This document shows positions 37,737 to 43,656 of a stretch of 43,656 nucleotides of DNA, piece after piece; within the stretch, counting starts at the first letter, position 1, and each line of letters starts with the position of its first letter. Source of the stretch: Bacteroidota bacterium. Lineage in GTDB: Bacteria > Bacteroidota > Bacteroidia > Sphingobacteriales > Sphingobacteriaceae. The notes beneath the pieces were generated by a model, which was not told the origin of the DNA, ran no database searches, and saw nothing but the letters and a program-made list of their open reading frames with translations. The stretch covers positions 1 to 43,656 of the forward strand of contig JAJYRG010000013.1 of the NCBI GenBank assembly GCA_021794195.1, read 5' to 3'. A program made the translations under genes and the position numbers.

Positions 37737-38708
37737 ATGAAAGCATTGATAACTGCCCCTTATAATGATGCGGGCTTGCATATACTGAAAGAATATTTTG
37801 ATACTCTTCACTATCACTCATGGAAGATGAAAAATCGGGCGTTTCGACCAGATGAATTAATCGAAATGCTTCAAAACGAAGAATATGATGTTTTTATTAC
37901 GGAGCATGACGAGGTGGACAAGAGCGTTATAGATGCGTGTCCTACATTGAAAGTAATAGGTGTATGCCGAGGTACGCCATCGAATGTAGACGTAAGCTAT
38001 GCAAAGCAGAGAAATATAAAGGTTTTGAATACACCGGGCAGAAATGCACAAGCCGTTGCCGAGTTGTTTATTGCGAATGTAATTACGTTTTATCGAAAAA
38101 CAATTCTGGCCAGACAATGGCTATTGGATGAAAAATGGGAAAAAGGAGCCCATACTTCTTATCTCGAATTTAAAGGGAATGAATTGGCCGGTAAAACAGT
38201 AGGAATGGTGGGCTTTGGTGCGGTGGGCCAACATATTGCCAAAATACTGGAGTCTTTTCCGGCTAAAGTGATTTATTACGATCCTTATTATAAAGATTCG
38301 AATGGGAGATTTAGTTCTGTTTCCTTAGAAGATGTTTTTGAAAAATCAGACATTGTTACGATTAATCTTCCGGCAAACGAATCTACGAAAGAGATGATCG
38401 ATAGGCATCTAATAGATAGGATGAAGTCAGAGGCTTTGTTTGTAAATATGTCACGGGCTATGGTGGTAAAAACACCGGATTTAATTGAAGCTTTACAACA
38501 GGATGAAATCTGTGGCGCTGTATTAGACGTTTTTGATCATGAGCCTCCGGGGCAAAATGATTATACACTTATCAATCATCCAAACGTGTTGGCAACACCT
38601 CATATTGCCGGTGCAACTCACGAGGTGGAAGACCATCATGTAGAAATAATGAATACACAAATAACAACTTGGATAAAAGAAAACTATGAACGCATATCTA
38701 ATCATTGA
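37737..38708 (+). CDS. D-isomer-specific 2-hydroxyacid dehydrogenase family
   Basis: GKTVGMVGFGAVGQHIAKILESF Rossmann motif; LFVNMSRAMVVKTPDLIEAL; DVFDHEPP..HPNVLATPHIAGAT. Confidence 0.93.
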   Translation: MKALITAPYNDAGLHILKEYFDTLHYHSWKMKNRAFRPDELIEMLQNEEYDVFITEHDEVDKSVIDACPTLKVIGVCRGTPSNVDVSYAKQRNIKVLNTPGRNAQAVAELFIANVITFYRKTILARQWLLDEKWEKGAHTSYLEFKGNELAGKTVGMVGFGAVGQHIAKILESFPAKVIYYDPYYKDSNGRFSSVSLEDVFEKSDIVTINLPANESTKEMIDRHLIDRMKSEALFVNMSRAMVVKTPDLIEALQQDEICGAVLDVFDHEPPGQNDYTLINHPNVLATPHIAGATHEVEDHHVEIMNTQITTWIKENYERISNH

Positions 38709-40152
38709 TGTAGGTACGGGAAACTTAAGAGTGGCGGTTTGTACGGCAAAAGGTGATGTTTTAGCCCTTCAAAGAAAAGATATCCGCTATTATAACGACA
38801 CCAAATATCCCGATGCACAATACTTCAACCCTGATAATGTATGGAAAGATATTATAGACCTTTCCAAAGAGGTGTTGTCTGTTGCTAAGAAAGACAATAA
38901 AGACTTGACTATTGTGGCAGGTACTTCTACGAGTCAACGGGAAGGGGTCGTGTTGATAGATATTGACGGAAACGATATCATAGGGCTTCCTAACCATGAC
39001 CATAGAGGGCGTGAATGGGAAAGTACGATTACAAATCCAGACGAGGTATATAAAAAGACCGGACGTAAGGTAAGTTCTCTTTTTTCGGCTTTGAAAGTAA
39101 AAGGCTTTCTGAATAGGTACCCGGAATATGAAGACACTTTGGCAAAATTTACGAGCATTAGTGATTGGGTCACCTATAAGCTAAGTGGAAGCATGGTTTA
39201 CGAGCACTCTCAGGCTTCGGAGACAAACTTATACGATGTTCAGAATAAGAAATGGAATGAGGCTCTTTGCGAATCTTTTGGAATCCCTATCTCCATCCTT
39301 CCTCCCTTAGCTTACGCAGGAAAAGAATTAGGAAGTATCTTACCCGAAATAAGCGCAGAATGGAAGATAGAAGAAGTTAAGGTATTGGTAGGAGGAGCAG
39401 ACACACAAATGGCCATAAACAGTACCGCACCTGAATTAAATGATTTGGTAATTGTTGCCGGTACGACTACGCCTATAGTCAAAGTGAAAGATGTTTATAC
39501 CCTTGACGATCGGCAAAGAACATGGACGAATAGTCATTTATTCAACTACCAATATATTTTAGAAGTCAATGCCGGAGTTACAGGATTAAATTTACAACGG
39601 TTAAAACAGTTTTTTTATCCTAAAGAACCGTACGAAGTAATGGAAAAAGAGCTTAACGGTTTGAGTTTGAGTTCCGCTTCAACCACTATTGCCTCTTTGG
39701 GATCTCTAATTTGTGCAGAACCTGCGCCTCTTACTATAGGCGGCTTTGTTTTTAAGACCCCTGTCAATCACGAGCTCACACGTGCAGATTTTGTACTATC
39801 GGCTATTATAGATATGGCATTTTCTATTCATGAAAACTTAAAAGTATTATTGGAAATTGATGATAATGACACCGATTTTTTATGGATTTGTGGAGGAGGA
39901 GCGCAAGGTAGAGTGTTTATGCAAATTTTGGCGAATGTACTTAAAATGAAACTACGTATCCGTACGGGATTTGAACAAGCGAGCGTGAATGGGGCAGTTA
40001 AACTTTGTAACAAAGCGCTGGGAATAGAGTCAGACCAAACACATAATGATTATGAGGAAATAAACTGGCAGGATTCGCCGGAAATAGATTTGTTATATAA
40101 AAAATGGAAAGCTGTAAGGCAACAGTTTAGAGCATTACAAGAAAATGAGTAA
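38686..40152 (+). CDS. FGGY-family kinase, LsrK-like
   Basis: YLIIDVGTGNLRVAVC, GTSTSQREGVVLIDIDGNDIIGLPNHDHRGREWE, FLWICGGGAQGRVFMQILANVL; overlaps upstream CDS by 23 bp. Confidence 0.9.
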   Translation: MNAYLIIDVGTGNLRVAVCTAKGDVLALQRKDIRYYNDTKYPDAQYFNPDNVWKDIIDLSKEVLSVAKKDNKDLTIVAGTSTSQREGVVLIDIDGNDIIGLPNHDHRGREWESTITNPDEVYKKTGRKVSSLFSALKVKGFLNRYPEYEDTLAKFTSISDWVTYKLSGSMVYEHSQASETNLYDVQNKKWNEALCESFGIPISILPPLAYAGKELGSILPEISAEWKIEEVKVLVGGADTQMAINSTAPELNDLVIVAGTTTPIVKVKDVYTLDDRQRTWTNSHLFNYQYILEVNAGVTGLNLQRLKQFFYPKEPYEVMEKELNGLSLSSASTTIASLGSLICAEPAPLTIGGFVFKTPVNHELTRADFVLSAIIDMAFSIHENLKVLLEIDDNDTDFLWICGGGAQGRVFMQILANVLKMKLRIRTGFEQASVNGAVKLCNKALGIESDQTHNDYEEINWQDSPEIDLLYKKWKAVRQQFRALQENE

Positions 40153-41608
40153 AAAGAAAATTTTCGTAGGAATAGATGTAGGAACACAGGGCATACGGAT
40201 GACATGGGTAGATGGCAAGGGAAATGAATATTTTTCTGCGGGAAAAACTTTCAACCTGTCCAAAGAGAGCCGTATAAAGCAAGACCCGGAAATATGGTGG
40301 AATGATTTAGATAAGCTTTTTAAAGAAGCTTACAAAGAACTTGGAAGTTCTTTTTTTGATGATTTTGAAATAGAATCTATGGGGGTAACGTCCACTTCCG
40401 GAACTGTAATTCCTTTGGATAAAAATAATGAAGTGATATACGGTGCCATTATGTACAGCGATCCCCGATCGCAGGAACATAGTAAAATCGTGAGCAATAG
40501 TGCCCGGCAATATTATGGGGATTTACCGCGCTTTACTCATTTTAACAGTTCTTGTGGCTTACCGAAGATGCTTTGGTTTAAAGACAATTTTAAAGAGGAA
40601 TATAAAACAAAATTGTCGAGATTTATCCATGCTTCAGATTTTATCACAGGCAAAATGACAGGAGTGTTCCATGTTACTGATCATTCCAATGCATTAAAAT
40701 CAGGTTATGACTTACATCAAGAAGAATGGCCTGACTATATAACAAGAGAATTGGAATTGTCTTCATCCTTTTTCCCAGAAGTTAAACCCATTGGTACTGT
40801 CTTAGGAGTATTAAATACGGAATGGATAGATAAATGGAAATTGCCTAACCGCCCGAAGGTCTGTGTCGGCCTGACAGACGGATGTGCTTCTCAAATAGCC
40901 GCGGGTGCAGTGGAGCCTGGGGATTGGAATACGACTATTGGTACTACTTTGGTGTTAAAAGGGGTGACGATAAATGAAATCTACGATAAGGCCGGAAGTA
41001 TTTATTGCCATAAGCACCCAGAAGGGTATTGGATGCCAGGCGGCGCTTCTAATATAGGAGCGGATTGGGTGCATGACTTTACCAAGGAAGAGATAGAAGA
41101 AGGAAGTAAATTTGAATCGGCTGTAACACCTTCTTCGGCTATCTATTATCCTCTCAAAGTAAAAGGAGAACGTTTTCCGTTTATCAGTTCTGACGCTGAA
41201 GGTGGTGTTTTCAAAGAGGCAAAAAATAGAGGGGATTTGTTTCAAGCCGGTCTGGAGGGTGTTGCCTATATTGAACGGTATGCTTATGAAAAAATTGAAC
41301 GTATCAGCGGAAATAAGGTAGAGAAAATATATTCAGCGGGAGGTGGGAATAAAAATAAGAAATGGCTACAAATAAGAGCAAATGTGTTGAATAAAGTTGT
41401 TTTGAAATCTGAAAAAGCGAGCGGAGCTATAGGAGCAGCTATTGTAGCAGCCTCCCATACTTACGAAAAAGGGATTACGGAAGCAGCGAAGGGCTTATTA
41501 GGAGAAATGGAAGCCATTTTTCCGGATGCAGAGCTTGTAAAGAAATTTGAAAACAACTATCAAAAATTTATTAATTTATTAAAAGAAAAGGGATATATAA
41601 ATGAGTGA
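40145..41608 (+). CDS. FGGY-family carbohydrate kinase, xylulokinase-like
   Basis: FVGIDVGTQGIRMTWVDGKGNE, GVTSTSGTVIPLDKNNEVIYGAIMYSDPRSQ, KIYSAGGGNKNKKWLQIRANVLN; overlaps upstream kinase by 8 bp. Confidence 0.92.
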   Translation: MSKKKIFVGIDVGTQGIRMTWVDGKGNEYFSAGKTFNLSKESRIKQDPEIWWNDLDKLFKEAYKELGSSFFDDFEIESMGVTSTSGTVIPLDKNNEVIYGAIMYSDPRSQEHSKIVSNSARQYYGDLPRFTHFNSSCGLPKMLWFKDNFKEEYKTKLSRFIHASDFITGKMTGVFHVTDHSNALKSGYDLHQEEWPDYITRELELSSSFFPEVKPIGTVLGVLNTEWIDKWKLPNRPKVCVGLTDGCASQIAAGAVEPGDWNTTIGTTLVLKGVTINEIYDKAGSIYCHKHPEGYWMPGGASNIGADWVHDFTKEEIEEGSKFESAVTPSSAIYYPLKVKGERFPFISSDAEGGVFKEAKNRGDLFQAGLEGVAYIERYAYEKIERISGNKVEKIYSAGGGNKNKKWLQIRANVLNKVVLKSEKASGAIGAAIVAASHTYEKGITEAAKGLLGEMEAIFPDAELVKKFENNYQKFINLLKEKGYINE

Positions 41609-42209
41609 AAATATGTTGACTGTTTACTTGCTCAGGCATGGGCAGACAGATATGAATGCGGACAGTAATAGATATTGCGGTTTAACAGATGCGGAATTGA
41701 CTGATTTGGGACGTAAACAAGCAAAACATGCGGGAGAATTAGTGGCGTCTATAAAATTTGACGCGGTATATGCATCTCCATTACAACGCTCGAAAATTAC
41801 AGCTTCCCTTTTAGAACTACCTAACCCGGTGGAGGTTGATCCCCGTTTGATAGAGCTTGATTTTGGAAGCTGGGAGGGAAAGACGAGAGAAGAATTTATT
41901 GCTGAAAACCCTAACTCTTGGGAACGCTGGAATGAAAACCCATTAATTTATCCAGCAGGCGGAGACGGAGAAACTGCCCAATCTGTCATTGATCGTTTGG
42001 ATAACTTTTATGCAGACAAAATAAATCAGCATGTAGGAAAAAATATTTTGATCGTAGGACATAATGGATTAAATAGGATTTTTTTAGCGCATAAGTTGGG
42101 TATGCCGGTTCAAAACTATCGAAGTATCCTGCAGGAGAACTCTTGTATCACACGTTTTATCCTTTCGGAGGATAATGAATTTCAGTTACAAAGATTAAAT
42201 TGTAAATAA
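41601..42209 (+). CDS. Histidine phosphatase family (phosphoglycerate mutase-like)
   Basis: VYLLRHGQTDMNADSNRYCGLTDAELTDLGRKQA; ILIVGHNGLNRIF; overlaps upstream kinase by 8 bp. Confidence 0.94.
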   Translation: MSENMLTVYLLRHGQTDMNADSNRYCGLTDAELTDLGRKQAKHAGELVASIKFDAVYASPLQRSKITASLLELPNPVEVDPRLIELDFGSWEGKTREEFIAENPNSWERWNENPLIYPAGGDGETAQSVIDRLDNFYADKINQHVGKNILIVGHNGLNRIFLAHKLGMPVQNYRSILQENSCITRFILSEDNEFQLQRLNCK

Positions 42210-42501
42210 GAAATCAAAATTCCATTCTATAGTTTGATGCCGAGGACTTTTTTTAAGCATTATACTTCTCAGAAACAGATGTTTAATTGTAGGAAAATTT
42301 AATTTTTGATACAGTATGTGGAAAATAAGTTCATATAGCATCTACACTTTATAGGCGTAATAGCTTTGTTATCATCGATTTATTGTTTTATGTTTAGAGT
42401 AAATCTAGGGAAAATATTATAATGTTTTTTCTGGGTAAAGTTGAGGAAGCAGAACTTTAGTGTTAATCAAGACAGGTTCGATGTAGATCTGTTTCAAAAG
42501 A

Positions 42502-43077
42502 ATGATATCTATGAAAGCTAAAAATATTTTAAGAGCGGGGCTTGTGGCGGGAGGTGTGGCAGGTGGCTTATTGTTTTTAAACTCTTGCTCGTCGATTCCT
42601 AAAAAAGCAAAAGCGGTTGAAAACTTTGATCTTAAACGCTATTTAGGAACTTGGTATGAGATTGCCCGATTTGATTATCGTTTTGAACGGGAACTTAATA
42701 ACGCTGTTGCTCAATATAGTCTGAATGAGAATGGGAGCGTAAAAGTAGTAAATAGTGGCTATAATTATAAAAAAAAGGAATGGACTTCTGTAGAGGGCGT
42801 AGCCAAATTTAGGAATGAACCGTCGATTGCGGCACTAAAAGTCAGTTTTTTTTGGCCTTTTTATTCAGGTTATAATGTTATAGCTATAAAGGAAAATTAC
42901 AAATATGCTTTGGTCGCAGGAAAAAATCTGGATTATTTGTGGATCTTATCCAGAGAAAAAACTATTCCTGATGAAGTTAAAAACTCTTTTTTGGAACAAG
43001 CGCAGAAAATTGGCTATGACACTTCAAAATTAATTTGGGTAAGGCAGAATAAAGCTAATCCCTATGTCGGAGAATAA
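42502..43077 (+). CDS. blc: Bacterial lipocalin (Blc-like), lipoprotein
   Basis: Lipobox LFLNSC; DLKRYLGTWYEIARFDYRFERELNNAVAQYSL; DYLWILSREKTIP. Confidence 0.93.
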   Translation: MISMKAKNILRAGLVAGGVAGGLLFLNSCSSIPKKAKAVENFDLKRYLGTWYEIARFDYRFERELNNAVAQYSLNENGSVKVVNSGYNYKKKEWTSVEGVAKFRNEPSIAALKVSFFWPFYSGYNVIAIKENYKYALVAGKNLDYLWILSREKTIPDEVKNSFLEQAQKIGYDTSKLIWVRQNKANPYVGE

Positions 43078-43288
43078 GTGGATGCTTTTTTAAATAGTAA
43101 TCCCGATCATTTTATTTAAACCTCAGGTCTTTCAGAGGGATTCTTTTAGAAGGGTTTTAGGTCAGGGATTCTATATATAGTGTGTTTTCGGTCTCCGAAA
43201 TAAAATTGCGAAAAGCCGGCTATTTGTTCTTTTCTTCCTTTTTGATGAGAGGTACTTCATCTCCTTAGCGGTGGCAAGGAGAAGTGAC

Positions 43289-43656
43289 TGTAATCTTCCC
43301 TAAAATTAGCTACGATTATTAATGTAGTTTTTATATTTTAGGTACAATGAAAAAAAGTAAGTTCAGCGAGTCACAGATCATCAAGATTCTGTCGCAACAA
43401 GAGTCCGGGTTATCGGTTTCTGACATCTGCCGAGAGTACGGCATCAGTCAGGGTACGTTTTACTCCTGGAAGAACAAGTATTCGGGGATGGACGTTTCCC
43501 AACTCAAACAGATGAAAGAAATGGAAAAGGAACTGGCACAGTACAAGAAAATTGTTGCTGAGCTGACGTTGCAGAATACCGTTTTAAAGGATGTTATAGA
43601 AAAAAAGCTCTAGGGCCTGACGAGAAGCGTGAGCTGGTGGACTATGCCCGGGAGGA
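43289..43656 (+). mobile_element. IS3-family insertion sequence, left part only, cut by window end (left boundary approximate)
   Basis: OrfA transposase, A_AAA_AAG slippery site, start of OrfB in -1 frame (KKALGPDEKRELVDYARE); possible TG-start terminal end near 43285-43289. Confidence 0.8.
43347..43613 (+). CDS. IS3-family transposase OrfA
   Basis: KSKFSESQIIKILSQQESGLSVSDICREYGISQGTFYSWKNKYSGMDVSQLKQMKEMEKELAQYKKIVAELTLQNTVLKDVIEKK. Confidence 0.95.
   Translation: MKKSKFSESQIIKILSQQESGLSVSDICREYGISQGTFYSWKNKYSGMDVSQLKQMKEMEKELAQYKKIVAELTLQNTVLKDVIEKKL

Noticed and set aside
1-43656. CRISPR arrays, tRNA or rRNA genes, phage modules, secondary-metabolite clusters
   Set aside because: No regularly spaced repeats, no cloverleaf or rRNA segments, and no matching protein motifs noticed; a tRNAscan/CRISPR finder run would be decisive.

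Overview
Bacteroidota-type chromosome segment (SusC/SusD pairs, LytS/LytTR regulators, TAnnTTTG promoters; gene families suggest Sphingobacteriaceae-like), about 30 credible CDSs. Left part: APC permease, signal-peptide-bearing methyltransferase, a minus-strand TonB receptor + LytS-like pseudokinase + LytS kinase + LytTR regulator operon, a siderophore/heme uptake module (TonB receptor, DUF4374-like protein, substrate-binding protein), pirin, diheme cytochrome c and a secreted propeller-like protein. Right part (16.2-42.2 kb): a DeoR-regulated, PUL-like locus with two SusC/SusD systems in two transcription units but no recognisable glycoside hydrolase. Unit A carries SusCD, an ACS-type MFS, an FAD oxidoreductase and a Tat-exported phospholipase C. 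Unit B carries SusCD, two surface lipoproteins, an RbtT/DalT-type polyol MFS, an exported HAD phosphatase, a 2-hydroxyacid dehydrogenase, two FGGY kinases and a histidine phosphatase. The best candidate for a new system is this phosphodiester/polyol-targeting locus. Both SusC genes are preceded by the same promoter layout (TTTG-N19-TAnATTTG) and by a conserved 10-codon leader ORF (MKPELMICKS / MKPKIIMCKP) whose stop overlaps the susC start as ATGA. The window ends in a truncated IS3-family element with an A_AAA_AAG frameshift site. All product calls come from reading motifs; no searches were run.
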